From an uncultured Spongiibacteraceae bacterium (GTDB taxonomy: Bacteria; Pseudomonadota; Gammaproteobacteria; Pseudomonadales; CAMLJR01): DNA of 22,456 nt. Below are positions 6,840 through 14,710 of the stretch, in pieces. A program made the position numbers and the translations under genes. Where the stretch lies: contig CAMLJR010000031.1 of assembly GCA_946480345.1 (NCBI GenBank), positions 1-22,456 on the forward strand, given 5' to 3'. The notes under the pieces were generated by a model. It was not told the DNA's origin and ran no database searches. It saw only the letters and a list, made by a program, of their open reading frames with translations. How positions within the stretch are numbered: position 1 is the stretch's first letter; each line of letters begins with the position of its first letter.

Positions 6840-8558
6840 ATGCCCTCTGTTTCCGTGTCCGCCGACGTTGCCCGCGTCGAGGCGATCTTGTCTGGCGCGA
6901 TCGAGCCGCTAGAGTCACTGTTGCCGCAAGCGTTGACGCAAGCCCCCAGCGAGCGCGGTGCGGCGTTGGTGCAGTTGTTTTGGGATCGATGGGGCGAAGA
7001 TTGCGGTTTGCATCCCGATCTGGTCGATACGCTCGATCCGATACGCGTCGCATTGACCACCATTGCGCCCGCTCAATGGGTGGCTGCCAGCACTCACCCG
7101 TTATGGGCAATTCTCGATATCGCACAACACAGCGGAGCCGGCTATCAGCCGGAGCTCGGGCGCGCGGCAGAAAAATTAATTGCCGATTGGCGCGCTGCGC
7201 TAACACCGTTGGCAGCGGGCGACTGGGCCGCCGCGCTCGATCATCTCGCCCAGCACTGGCAGGCCGAGCAGGCGCGTCTCACGAAATTGGAACAGCGTCT
7301 GGTCGATTCCGAACGCGGCCAGCTACGCACGCGGCGCGCGCAACAACAAGCGGCGCGCGTGCTCAATGTGGCGATGGCGGGCAAACGGCTCACGCAAGCG
7401 GCAGTGGATTATCTGCAACAAGATTGGTATCGCGAGCTGCAATGGGGTGCACTCCAGTTTGGAGATAACGACCCCGCTTCCGGCGCACCCAGTGCGCAAT
7501 GGCAGCGCCGCGCGGCGCTGACCGAACGGCTGGTTAACTCATTGGTCGATCCGCTCGACGATGACGATGCCCGTCAGCAGCTGTATCACCTGATTTCCGA
7601 AGTCGATACCGAATTGCGCGCGGTGTTGAGCGAGCATGCGGCCGATCTTGAAATCGTCGAGAACCAGCTCGCGCGAATTCAACAACAGCATTTAGCACTC
7701 CTGAAAGGTAAGCCTCTCGCACCCACGACATTCACATTGCTGGCGAATCACGATCCCTGGTTGTCGCCGACCACTTCGATCAGCCGCGATCTGTTGCGCC
7801 AGGTGACCGAACTGGATCTTCAACGCTGGTTTCTGCTGCGCGTCAATGGCAGCGACAGCCGCATCAAACTGGTATTGAAGATGGACGACACGAGCCAGTT
7901 GCTGTTTTCGAATCGGCTCGGTGTGCGTGCGCTGCAAAAATCGTTTGAAGAGTTTGCGTATTTAATTTCGCTCGGCGAAGCGACTCCTTTGCCGGGTGCT
8001 GGACAGGCGTCCAACGCATTGCGGCAGGTATTACTGCAACTCATGCAACGTGCCGATGCTCGTGCGCGAAGCGAGGGCGAAGCGCGGCAACGCGAATTGC
8101 TGGAGCAGCAGCGTCGTCAGCAGGCGAAAGAAAAAGCATTGGCGGAAGCTACAGCGCTGGCAGAGCAACAGGCGCGCGCGGAATCCGACGCACTTGAGCG
8201 CGCGCGCGAGCAGGAGGCGCAGCGTCGTCGCGCGCATATCGAAGAGCAGAGCGGTGTTGCCGAACAACAAACGCGAGCAATGCGCCAGCAGGCGACGCTG
8301 CTTACGGTCGGTAGTTGGGTGGAGCTGCACGACGACATCGGTACGGTGCAGCGGGTAAAGCTGGCAGTAAAACTGCCGAGCGGGAAACTGATTTTTGTCG
8401 ATCGCGATGGTGTGCGTCGCGCTGAATTCGATCGCGATGCATTTGCGCAACGACTGCTCGAGGGCAGCGCTCAGATACTCAATCAGGGGCCGCAATTCGA
8501 CGATACGCTTGCGCGCGTCGTGCATGGGTTGCGCCGCGATCGTGGAACGAGGGAATAA
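6840..8558 (+). CDS. DUF1631 family protein
   Basis: A 572-residue protein of the DUF1631 family, once mislabelled as thymidine phosphorylase and without an established biochemical role. The N-terminal two thirds is helical. A segment at residues 330-384 contains LLFSNRLGVR. Residues about 403-487 form a long Gln/Glu/Arg/Ala-rich coiled coil, and a C-terminal segment at 493-547 contains LIFVDRDGVR. These two segments align to each other over 55 residues (see findings), which I read as an internal duplication split by the coiled coil. The protein is shorter than the roughly 700 residues I remember for Pseudomonas members. The start at 6840 follows from the promoter at 6780-6808; its ribosome site is poor. 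The PilZ gene follows 4 bases after the stop, so the two are surely cotranscribed. Confidence 0.82.
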   Translation: MPSVSVSADVARVEAILSGAIEPLESLLPQALTQAPSERGAALVQLFWDRWGEDCGLHPDLVDTLDPIRVALTTIAPAQWVAASTHPLWAILDIAQHSGAGYQPELGRAAEKLIADWRAALTPLAAGDWAAALDHLAQHWQAEQARLTKLEQRLVDSERGQLRTRRAQQQAARVLNVAMAGKRLTQAAVDYLQQDWYRELQWGALQFGDNDPASGAPSAQWQRRAALTERLVNSLVDPLDDDDARQQLYHLISEVDTELRAVLSEHAADLEIVENQLARIQQQHLALLKGKPLAPTTFTLLANHDPWLSPTTSISRDLLRQVTELDLQRWFLLRVNGSDSRIKLVLKMDDTSQLLFSNRLGVRALQKSFEEFAYLISLGEATPLPGAGQASNALRQVLLQLMQRADARARSEGEARQRELLEQQRRQQAKEKALAEATALAEQQARAESDALERAREQEAQRRRAHIEEQSGVAEQQTRAMRQQATLLTVGSWVELHDDIGTVQRVKLAVKLPSGKLIFVDRDGVRRAEFDRDAFAQRLLEGSAQILNQGPQFDDTLARVVHGLRRDRGTRE

Positions 8559-8562
8559 ACAG

Positions 8563-8922
8563 ATGAACACGAACGATCAAGAGCGTCGCAGCGAACAACG
8601 GCTAACCGAAACGGTGACGATTCTGCTCGAACGATACGCGGCGGATTTCGATAATTCGCGTCCGGCGAGCATCGTGATCTGTCGCAGCCTCGATATTTCG
8701 GCGAATGGTTTGCAGGTGCGCGTCGATGAGCCAATTCCGCTCGGCACAATTCTGCGCTTATGCGCGCAATTCAGCAGCGGACGGCAGTCGCTCTATGTTG
8801 TCGGTGAGGTGAAATGGCTGCGCGAAGAAAACGGCGCATACAGCGTCGGCTTCGCACTATTCGAATCCGAGGGCACCGATATCCTGGCGTGGAAACAGGC
8901 GATTGCGGGCCAGCTCGGTTAA
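8563..8922 (+). CDS. PilZ domain protein, probable c-di-GMP receptor
   Basis: A 119-residue single-domain PilZ protein. Both halves of the c-di-GMP binding signature are present: R9-x3-R13 in RRSEQR, and D-x-S-x-x-G at residues 44-49 in LDISANGLQV. The rest is the expected beta-barrel (RLCAQF, YVVGEVKWL, YSVGFALF) with a C-terminal helix. With intact motifs it should bind cyclic di-GMP, so it is probably not a degenerate PilZ of the Pseudomonas PilZ (PA2960) type. A GAGGGA ribosome site precedes the ATG. It lies 4 bases downstream of DUF1631 and converges on pilU with 8 bases between stops. The pairing suggests that the DUF1631 protein and this receptor act together, possibly on surface motility. 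That is inference. Confidence 0.92.
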   Translation: MNTNDQERRSEQRLTETVTILLERYAADFDNSRPASIVICRSLDISANGLQVRVDEPIPLGTILRLCAQFSSGRQSLYVVGEVKWLREENGAYSVGFALFESEGTDILAWKQAIAGQLG

Positions 8923-8930
8923 ATATTTTC

Positions 8931-10061
8931 TTATACGTTTTCGTCGCCTGAATTTATATCCTGCAAGCTCAAGCTGAATCCGCCTGCACTGCCGGCGTGG
9001 CCTTGATCGTAAAATTTGATTTTCAAGCGCACGTTGTTCGGCGAATCCGCATTCCGTAGCGCTTCCTCCTGCGTGATGCGTCCCTCGCTGTAGAGTTTGA
9101 ACAGCGCGCCATCGAAGGTCTGCATGCCGAGGTTTTCGGATTTCTCCATCACTTCTTTCAGCGATTCAAATTCGCCGCGAAGAATCATCTCCTGAATAGT
9201 AGGTGTGCCGAGCATCACTTCGACGGCAGCCACGCGTTTGCCGTCGATACCGGGAATTAATCGCTGCGACACGAATGCACGAATATTGCTGGATAAATCC
9301 ATTAACAATTGCGCGCGGCGTTCTTCGGGAAAAAAGTTGATGATGCGGTCGAGCGCCTGATTGGCATTGTTCGCATGCAATGTCGAAATGGCGAGATGGC
9401 CGGTTTCCGCGAAGGCGAGGCAGTGCTCCATCGTTTCGCGATCGCGCACTTCGCCGATCAGAATCACATCGGGCGCTTGTCGCAATGTGTTTTTCAGCGC
9501 CTTCTGAAAACTGCGCGTGTCGACACCGACTTCGCGTTGATTGACGATACTTTTTTTATGGCGATGCACAAACTCGACCGGATCTTCGATGGTAATGATG
9601 TGGCCGGCGCTATTGCTGTTTCGATAATCGATCAACGATGCGAGCGATGTCGATTTACCCGAACCGGTAGCGCCGACAAATAACACCAGCCCCCGTTTTT
9701 GCATGATGACATCTTTCAAAATCGGCGGCAGACCGAGTTCGTCGAATTGTGGAATATCCATTTTGATATTGCGCGCGACGACTGAAATCTCGTTGCGTTG
9801 GCGAAAAATGTTGATACGAAAACGGCCGACGCCCGGCAGCGAGATCGCCAGGTTCATTTCGAGTTCATGCTCGAATTCCTGGCGCTGCTCGTCGTCCATC
9901 AATGAATAGGCAATTGTCTTGATCGCCCCGGGCGGCATGGGGTCTTTTTCGAGCGGTCGCAGCACGCCTTGGAACTTTGCGCAGGGCGGCGCGCCGGTAC
10001 TCAAGTACAAATCGGAACCGTCCTTGCTTGCGAGAATTTTCAGGTAATCGCTGAATTCCAT
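8931..10061 (-). CDS. pilU: Type IV pilus retraction ATPase PilU
   Basis: A 376-residue cytoplasmic hexameric ATPase for twitching motility, the PilT-dependent accessory retraction motor. Walker A is GATGSGKST at 130-138, the Asp box ITIEDPVEF starts at 156, Walker B DVILIGEVRD is at 198-207 and the His box GHLAISTLHANN is at 221-232. PilU is preferred over PilT because of the start MEFSDYLKILASKDGSDLYL, the length, and the long tail after the conserved core (KFYDQGHAG onward). The start at 10061 has GGGAG about 6 bases upstream; an open frame reaching 10238 has no family-like sequence before it. No pilT is adjacent, unlike the common pilT-pilU pair. It diverges from gshA. Confidence 0.93.
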   Translation of the reverse strand: MEFSDYLKILASKDGSDLYLSTGAPPCAKFQGVLRPLEKDPMPPGAIKTIAYSLMDDEQRQEFEHELEMNLAISLPGVGRFRINIFRQRNEISVVARNIKMDIPQFDELGLPPILKDVIMQKRGLVLFVGATGSGKSTSLASLIDYRNSNSAGHIITIEDPVEFVHRHKKSIVNQREVGVDTRSFQKALKNTLRQAPDVILIGEVRDRETMEHCLAFAETGHLAISTLHANNANQALDRIINFFPEERRAQLLMDLSSNIRAFVSQRLIPGIDGKRVAAVEVMLGTPTIQEMILRGEFESLKEVMEKSENLGMQTFDGALFKLYSEGRITQEEALRNADSPNNVRLKIKFYDQGHAGSAGGFSLSLQDINSGDENV

Positions 10062-10149
10062 GTGTGGCTCCCAACCGCATCGTCGAAGCCTATTAGTGAA
10101 GATCAGGATTCGCCGATGTGCCAGCGCGGGGCATTTCGCGGTGTGCGCC

Positions 10150-10178
10150 TTGTCGCATTTACAGGGCATCAGTACACT
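10150..10178 (+). promoter_or_regulatory. Sigma-70 promoter of gshA
   Basis: TTGTCG at 10150-10155, 17 bases, TACACT at 10173-10178. The inferred start near 10185 gives a leader of about 70 bases. The hexamers and spacer are identical in sequence and length to those at 6780-6808. Confidence 0.65.
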
Positions 10179-10254
10179 GGCCAGCCGCCAAATGTGACTC
10201 ATCGGTACGCTTTCGTTGACGTCAGTCGGCTTAGTCAATCAACAGGAGACCGCG

Positions 10255-11826
10255 GTGTCTGAAGCCCTCAGCCAGCGTCTGCGCCAATTACCTGATGCCA
10301 TCGTGCTGCCGTTGCTGCGTCAGCTGCGACGCGGGATGGAAAAGGAAAGTCTGCGCATCGACCGCGATGGTCGCCTGGCGCAGACTCCGCACGCGACAGT
10401 GCTCGGTTCCGCGCTGACGCATCCGATGATTACCACCGATTATTCGGAAGCGCTGCTCGAATTCATCACGCCGGTTTCCGACCAGATTGAAACCGCGCTC
10501 GAACAACTCGATTCCATTCATCGCTTTGTTTACAACGTGTTGCCCGACGAAAATCTGTGGACGGCGTCGATGCCGTGCGCGCTCGGTCCCGATGCGGAAA
10601 TTCCCGTGGCGCAATATGGTTCGTCGAATGTCGGTCGAATGAAAACGATTTATCGCGTCGGCCTCGGTTATCGTTATGGCCGCCGCATGCAGACGATTTC
10701 CGGCATTCATTACAATTTCTCGCTGCCCGAAGCGTTATGGCCGCAGTTGTTCGAGCCATCGCCAGCCGCCTTGCAACAACAGGTTACCGATGCGTATTTC
10801 GGATTGATTCGCAATTTCCGTCGCAATGTATGGCTGCTGATTTATTTATTTGGCGCGTCGCCGGCGCTGTGTAAAAGTTTTCTCGACGGTAAACAACATC
10901 GCCTGCACGAACTCGACGATTACACGTTGTATCAACCGTACGGCACATCGCTGCGCATGGGCGATCTCGGTTATCAGAGCAACGCGCAGGAAAGTTTGAA
11001 GATCTGTTACAACCGGCTCGATAGCTACATCAGCACGTTGCAAAACGGCATTTTGAATGCGCATCCGGATTACGAGCGCATGGGTGTCGTCGTCGATGGC
11101 GAGTATCGGCAGTTATCGGCGGGACTGCTGCAAATTGAAAACGAGTTTTACAGCCCGATTCGGCCCAAGCGCGTCGCACGTCAAGGCGAAACCGCGCTGA
11201 CCGCGTTGGCGCATGGCGGTGTCGAATACATCGAAGTGCGTTGCGTTGATGTGAATCCATTGTTGCCGAACGGTATCGATGCACCGCTGATGCGTTTTCT
11301 CGACGCGTTTTTATTGTTCTGCTTATTCAGCGAAAGTCCGACATGTGACGACGCCGGTCACAACGAAGTGCGCGCAAACATCAAAACCACGGTAAACGAA
11401 GGGCGCAAACCCGGCGTGCAATTACAGCGTAACGGCGAAGCGGTCGCGCTACAGCAATGGGCTGACGAGTTGCTCGATGCCATCGCGCCATACGTTGCGA
11501 TGCTCGATCGCGCGCACGAAAACGCGTTGTATAGCGAAAGCCTTGCGCAGCAGCGCAGCAAAGTTGCCGATGCCACGCTGACGCCATCGGCCCAGGTGTT
11601 GAGTGCATTGCGCGAGCGGCGCATGAGTTATGCACAATACGCACGGCAACAATCCGAACAGCACGCCCTGCATTTTCGCAGTCGCCCGTTATCGCCGCCG
11701 CAGCTGGTCGAATTTATCCAGCTTGCAGAGCGCTCGCTGCACGATCAGATCGCCATCGAAACCAACGACCAATTGCCCTTCGACGAATATTTGCAGCGCT
11801 ATTTTCAGCAGTATCGCAATTTGTGA
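10255..11826 (+). CDS. gshA: Glutamate-cysteine ligase GshA
   Basis: A 523-residue cytoplasmic enzyme that joins glutamate and cysteine with ATP, the first and rate-limiting step of glutathione synthesis. It is the Escherichia coli-type (class 1) form of about 518 residues. Family motifs include RRGMEKESLRI near the N-terminus, TDYSEALLEFITP about 40 residues later, and EVRCVDVNPLLPNGID in the second half. I chose the GTG start at 10255, which has AGGAG 6 bases upstream, over a TTG at 10216 with no such site. The stop overlaps the start of acpH by 4 bases (GTGA), so the two are translationally coupled. No gshB is present in the window. Confidence 0.96.
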   Translation: MSEALSQRLRQLPDAIVLPLLRQLRRGMEKESLRIDRDGRLAQTPHATVLGSALTHPMITTDYSEALLEFITPVSDQIETALEQLDSIHRFVYNVLPDENLWTASMPCALGPDAEIPVAQYGSSNVGRMKTIYRVGLGYRYGRRMQTISGIHYNFSLPEALWPQLFEPSPAALQQQVTDAYFGLIRNFRRNVWLLIYLFGASPALCKSFLDGKQHRLHELDDYTLYQPYGTSLRMGDLGYQSNAQESLKICYNRLDSYISTLQNGILNAHPDYERMGVVVDGEYRQLSAGLLQIENEFYSPIRPKRVARQGETALTALAHGGVEYIEVRCVDVNPLLPNGIDAPLMRFLDAFLLFCLFSESPTCDDAGHNEVRANIKTTVNEGRKPGVQLQRNGEAVALQQWADELLDAIAPYVAMLDRAHENALYSESLAQQRSKVADATLTPSAQVLSALRERRMSYAQYARQQSEQHALHFRSRPLSPPQLVEFIQLAERSLHDQIAIETNDQLPFDEYLQRYFQQYRNL

Positions 11827-12407
11827 ATTATCTAGCGCATTTTCACCTGGCCGGCGACAACGATGATTGGATCGTTGGCGCACTGCTCGGTGAATTTGTG
11901 AAAGGTCCGTTGCGCGGCGAATGGCCGGCTGCTTTAGAACAGGGCATGCGCCTGCATCGGAAGATCGATGCGTACAGCGATAATCATCCTGCGCGCGCTC
12001 AGTTCGCGCGTGAACTACCGGGCGAATATCGCCGTTACGCCGGTATCGTGCTCGACGTCTGCTGCGATCATTTATTGAGTTTGCATTGGAATCGATTTCA
12101 TCCGCTGACGTTGCCGAAATTCGCGCAGCGCGTGTATGCGTTATTGAAACAGCACGAACAGCAGATGCCGCCCGCGGCGGCGAAAATGGCACAGCGGATC
12201 GTTCATTACGATGTGTTGTGTATTTACGACGATTGGGAAACGGTCACTGGCTCGCTGCGGCGAATCGGTGAGCGCATCAGCCGATCGAATCCGCTAACGC
12301 GCGTTGATAACGAATTACGGCAATATTTGCCGCAGGCCGAGCGCGCGTTTCTATCGCTCTATCCCGATTTGATCGAGCAGTGCCGGACGTTCAGTTCTGA
12401 ACAATGA
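11823..12407 (+). CDS. acpH: Acyl carrier protein phosphodiesterase AcpH
   Basis: A 194-residue enzyme that removes the 4'-phosphopantetheine arm from holo-ACP, opposing ACP synthase; length fits the E. coli protein (193). The family start MNYLAHFHLA, RLHRKIDAYSDNHP near residues 45-58 and VLDVCCDHLLSLHW near 77-90 supply the His/Asp residues of the metal site typical of this HD-like group. It begins with GTG at 11823, overlapping the gshA stop by 4 bases. Its last 17 bases overlap the end of the convergent FliL-like gene. Why acpH is tied to glutathione synthesis is unknown; a common promoter is likely. Confidence 0.93.
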   Translation: MNYLAHFHLAGDNDDWIVGALLGEFVKGPLRGEWPAALEQGMRLHRKIDAYSDNHPARAQFARELPGEYRRYAGIVLDVCCDHLLSLHWNRFHPLTLPKFAQRVYALLKQHEQQMPPAAAKMAQRIVHYDVLCIYDDWETVTGSLRRIGERISRSNPLTRVDNELRQYLPQAERAFLSLYPDLIEQCRTFSSEQ

Positions 12408-12819
12408 AATTGGTGAACAGCACATCCTCGACCAATTGAGTGCCTTCTTCATCCTTAATCAATTTCTGAATTGCCGCTAATGCCTGCTGCCGCAATTGTT
12501 CTTTGCTTTCCATCGTCATCACGCTGTCAGCGGTCTGGCGACTGAACAGCATGATCAAGTGATGGCGAATTTGCGGCAGGTGATGGGCGACCTTGGCTTG
12601 TGCCTCTGGGGGATTCTTCGCCAGACGCAGCGAAATATCCGCTTTGAGAAAATGAATGGGTCCGGGCCCGCCGAAATTGGTGATGATGGCTGGCCGTACA
12701 TCGAGATATTCGTTCGCGGTGCCGCCGCCTGCGGGTTCCTCTTTCTTAGCGCTGGCATTGGCGAATACAGCGCACAGCGATAGCAAGACAATGGCGGCAA
12801 GAGCAAAGGGGCGTCGCAT
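12391..12819 (-). CDS. FliL-like periplasmic protein
   Basis: A 142-residue protein of the flagellar basal-body-associated FliL family. Residues 1-24 (MRRPFALAAIVLLSLCAVFA) form a signal peptide or single membrane anchor, with ANASA before a charged linker as a possible cleavage site. The rest has the FliL pattern: FLKADISLRL, HHLPQIRHHLIMLFSRQTAD, then LVEDVLFTNFIVQ at the end. FliL proteins modulate the flagellar stator from the periplasmic side. No flagellar gene is nearby, so this is an orphan paralogue and may serve another process. ATG 12819 has GGAAG 7 bases upstream and starts exactly at the signal sequence. A possible -10 (TATACT, minus strand, 12855-12850) lies about 30 bases upstream. 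Confidence 0.85.
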   Translation of the reverse strand: MRRPFALAAIVLLSLCAVFANASAKKEEPAGGGTANEYLDVRPAIITNFGGPGPIHFLKADISLRLAKNPPEAQAKVAHHLPQIRHHLIMLFSRQTADSVMTMESKEQLRQQALAAIQKLIKDEEGTQLVEDVLFTNFIVQN

Positions 12820-13009
12820 GACGGGCTTCCGGTTAACGAGTGCCGGCGAAGTATAGAGCAGCATTACCGTCTGTGTAGTCGATGCGTCCGCGACATCGCG
12901 AACTGTGCTGCGCAGATAAATTCGAATTGTTGGGCGTTCGACAGCGCTCGGCGTTGAGTTGGAAGATGGCATCGCCTAACGTAGCGGACTTGTTCGGAAG
13001 GAGCTTGTT

Positions 13010-13501
13010 ATGTTTTCTCAACTGCATCCCCGCTATGGCTTTTTAGCCATTGCGGCGATTGTCGGCGTGTTGTTCGGCGTCGCGTTGTACACACAGTACG
13101 TCGGTGGCCTTGAGCCGTGTCCGCTGTGCATGACTCAGCGTTTCTTTTACGCGCTGGTCGCTTTCTTTGCGGTGATTGCCGCTGTACACGGTCGCAAGCT
13201 GCGCATTTATGGATTGTTAGTGACGCTGGCGGCGATCGGTGGGATTGCAGTGGCGGGGCGACAGGTGTGGTTACAGCATTTGCCACCTGATCAAGTGCCT
13301 GCGTGCGGTCCGAGTCTCGATTACATGATGCAGACGCTGCCATTCGGTGAGGTATTAATCAAATTATTCAAAGGCGACGGTAACTGCGCGATTGTCGATT
13401 GGCGTCTGCTCGGTATGAGCATGGCCGAATGGTCGTTGTTGTGGTTTGCGATATTGGCTGCTGCGGGTTGCGTATTGGTGAGGCGCGGCGATAAGCGATG
13501 A
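13010..13501 (+). CDS. dsbB: Disulfide bond formation protein DsbB
   Basis: A 163-residue inner-membrane protein with four hydrophobic helices that reoxidises periplasmic DsbA and passes electrons to quinone. The first periplasmic loop has the C37-P-L-C40 redox pair, and the second loop has C99 and C126, so the full four-cysteine relay is present. R43 follows the CPLC pair, matching a quinone-linked arginine of the family. AAGGAG lies 6 bases before the ATG. The stop overlaps the start of lrgA (ATGA), placing it first in a coupled three-gene unit. In Pseudomonas aeruginosa, as I recall, the counterpart is next to algQ; here lrgA and lrgB lie between. Confidence 0.96.
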   Translation: MFSQLHPRYGFLAIAAIVGVLFGVALYTQYVGGLEPCPLCMTQRFFYALVAFFAVIAAVHGRKLRIYGLLVTLAAIGGIAVAGRQVWLQHLPPDQVPACGPSLDYMMQTLPFGEVLIKLFKGDGNCAIVDWRLLGMSMAEWSLLWFAILAAAGCVLVRRGDKR

Positions 13502-13854
13502 TCTTCGGTTTGTTTGTTCTGCTGGCTTTTCAGGCGCTGGGCGAATTAATCAAAGTTGCTACCGCCACCATGCTGCCAGGCCCGGTTATCGGTTTACTGA
13601 TGCTATTTGTGGTGTTGTTGGTGCGCCGCGGAATTCCGCAGGTTATCGGTGACATAAGCGGTAAGTTGATTGCAGCGCTACCACTGCTGCTGACGCCGCC
13701 CTCAGTGGGGATATTCTTCGTCGCCGATCAGTTGCACGGCAAAGGCTACGAAGTGGCGTTCGCGGTCATCGTCGGCACTGTTCTAACACTGCTGTTCAGC
13801 GGTCTTTTAATGACGGCGTTGATTCGTCTGGCGGGCAAGGATCCGCTGTCATGA
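13498..13854 (+). CDS. LrgA/CidA family membrane protein
   Basis: A 118-residue, four-helix inner-membrane protein of the LrgA/CidA (holin-like) family. Typical segments are LPGPVIGLLMLF near residues 26-37 and LPLLLTPPSVGIFFV near 61-75. In Gram-positive bacteria LrgA works with LrgB in control of autolysis and in pyruvate uptake; the role in Gram-negative bacteria is little known. It overlaps dsbB upstream and lrgB downstream by 4 bases each, so its translation is coupled to both. No LysR-type regulator, common beside cidAB, is seen here. Confidence 0.9.
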   Translation: MIFGLFVLLAFQALGELIKVATATMLPGPVIGLLMLFVVLLVRRGIPQVIGDISGKLIAALPLLLTPPSVGIFFVADQLHGKGYEVAFAVIVGTVLTLLFSGLLMTALIRLAGKDPLS

Positions 13855-14570
13855 TTTCGCTTGATGCCGATCTTTATCGCGAGTGGCTGACCACGCCGCT
13901 GCCGATGTTAGCGCTCACGCTCGGTGCATTCTCATTGGGCAATTGGGCCTATCGTCGATCCGGCGCGCATGCGCTGGTGCATCCATCGCTGATCGGCGCA
14001 ATCCTTATTGCCGCAGTGCTGCTGTTGTTCGGCGTCACCTATCGCGATTATTCATCGTGCATGCAGCTCTTCTACCTGCTGATGGGTACCGCCACGGTCG
14101 CGCTGGCAGTGCCGCTGTACACCCATTTGACGCTGATTCGCGAATTGGCTTTGCCGATCCTCGTCACCGTCGTGCTTGGCGCAGCCGTAGGCTCGTTGTC
14201 GACAGTCGCGCTGGCTTGGCTGCTCGATTGCGGAGACGAAGTATTGCGCTCGCTCGCATCGAAATCGGTGACCACTCCCATTGCGCTGGGAATTACGAGG
14301 GAGTTGGGTGGAATTACTGAATTGACGAACGGTGCTGTGCTAAGTGCGGCGGTGATCGGCATCGTTTCCGCTCCGATATGTTTTCGCCTGTTCAATATTC
14401 GCGATGCACGCGCGCGCGGCATGGCGCTCGGCATCGCCGCACACGGTATGGGCGCCTCGCGCGCTTTCGAGTTGAACGCGGTTACTGGCGCATTTGCCAG
14501 TCTGAGTTTGTGTCTTACCGGCGTGGTGAGTGCAATAGCGATCCCGTTAATCGTTCATTGGCTCCAATAA
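13851..14570 (+). CDS. LrgB/CidB family membrane protein
   Basis: A 239-residue polytopic inner-membrane protein, normal length for LrgB. Family sequence is visible in HPSLIGAILIAA, VPLYTHLTLIRE, the stretch SKSVTTPIALGITRELGG near residue 140, and GIAAHGMGASRAFELN near residue 195. It is expected to act with the LrgA-like protein. The ATGA overlap with lrgA makes cotranslation nearly certain. A relative in plant chloroplasts (PLGG1) exports glycolate and glycerate, so small-acid transport is an alternative to the autolysis role. The AT-rich stretch after the stop lacks a clear terminator. Confidence 0.93.
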   Translation: MISLDADLYREWLTTPLPMLALTLGAFSLGNWAYRRSGAHALVHPSLIGAILIAAVLLLFGVTYRDYSSCMQLFYLLMGTATVALAVPLYTHLTLIRELALPILVTVVLGAAVGSLSTVALAWLLDCGDEVLRSLASKSVTTPIALGITRELGGITELTNGAVLSAAVIGIVSAPICFRLFNIRDARARGMALGIAAHGMGASRAFELNAVTGAFASLSLCLTGVVSAIAIPLIVHWLQ

Positions 14571-14623
14571 TTCCAATAAACTCTTATTGTTACGTATTGC
14601 TCTTAAACTAATACTTGCATATA

Positions 14624-14653
14624 TTGCTTTGCGCTACTGATTTAATTTATAAC
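14624..14653 (+). promoter_or_regulatory. Probable sigma-70 promoter of rsd
   Basis: TTGCTT at 14624-14629, 18 bases, TATAAC at 14648-14653, in an AT-rich stretch. The inferred start near 14660 gives a leader of roughly 155 bases before the rsd ATG, long enough to contain the structures at 14711-14817. Confidence 0.5.
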
Positions 14654-14710
14654 AACCATAGCTTCAGCGCGCGCTGGAAAAAGCAACGAGACAGCGCGGT
14701 AAGAAAGCGT

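Noticed and set aside
10216..10254. Upstream TTG start for gshA
   Set aside because: No ribosome site; the GTG at 10255 has AGGAG at proper spacing and matches the family N-terminus.
14574..14589. CAATAA-ACTC-TTATTG hairpin after lrgB as a terminator
   Set aside because: The stem is almost all A/T and no T-run follows.
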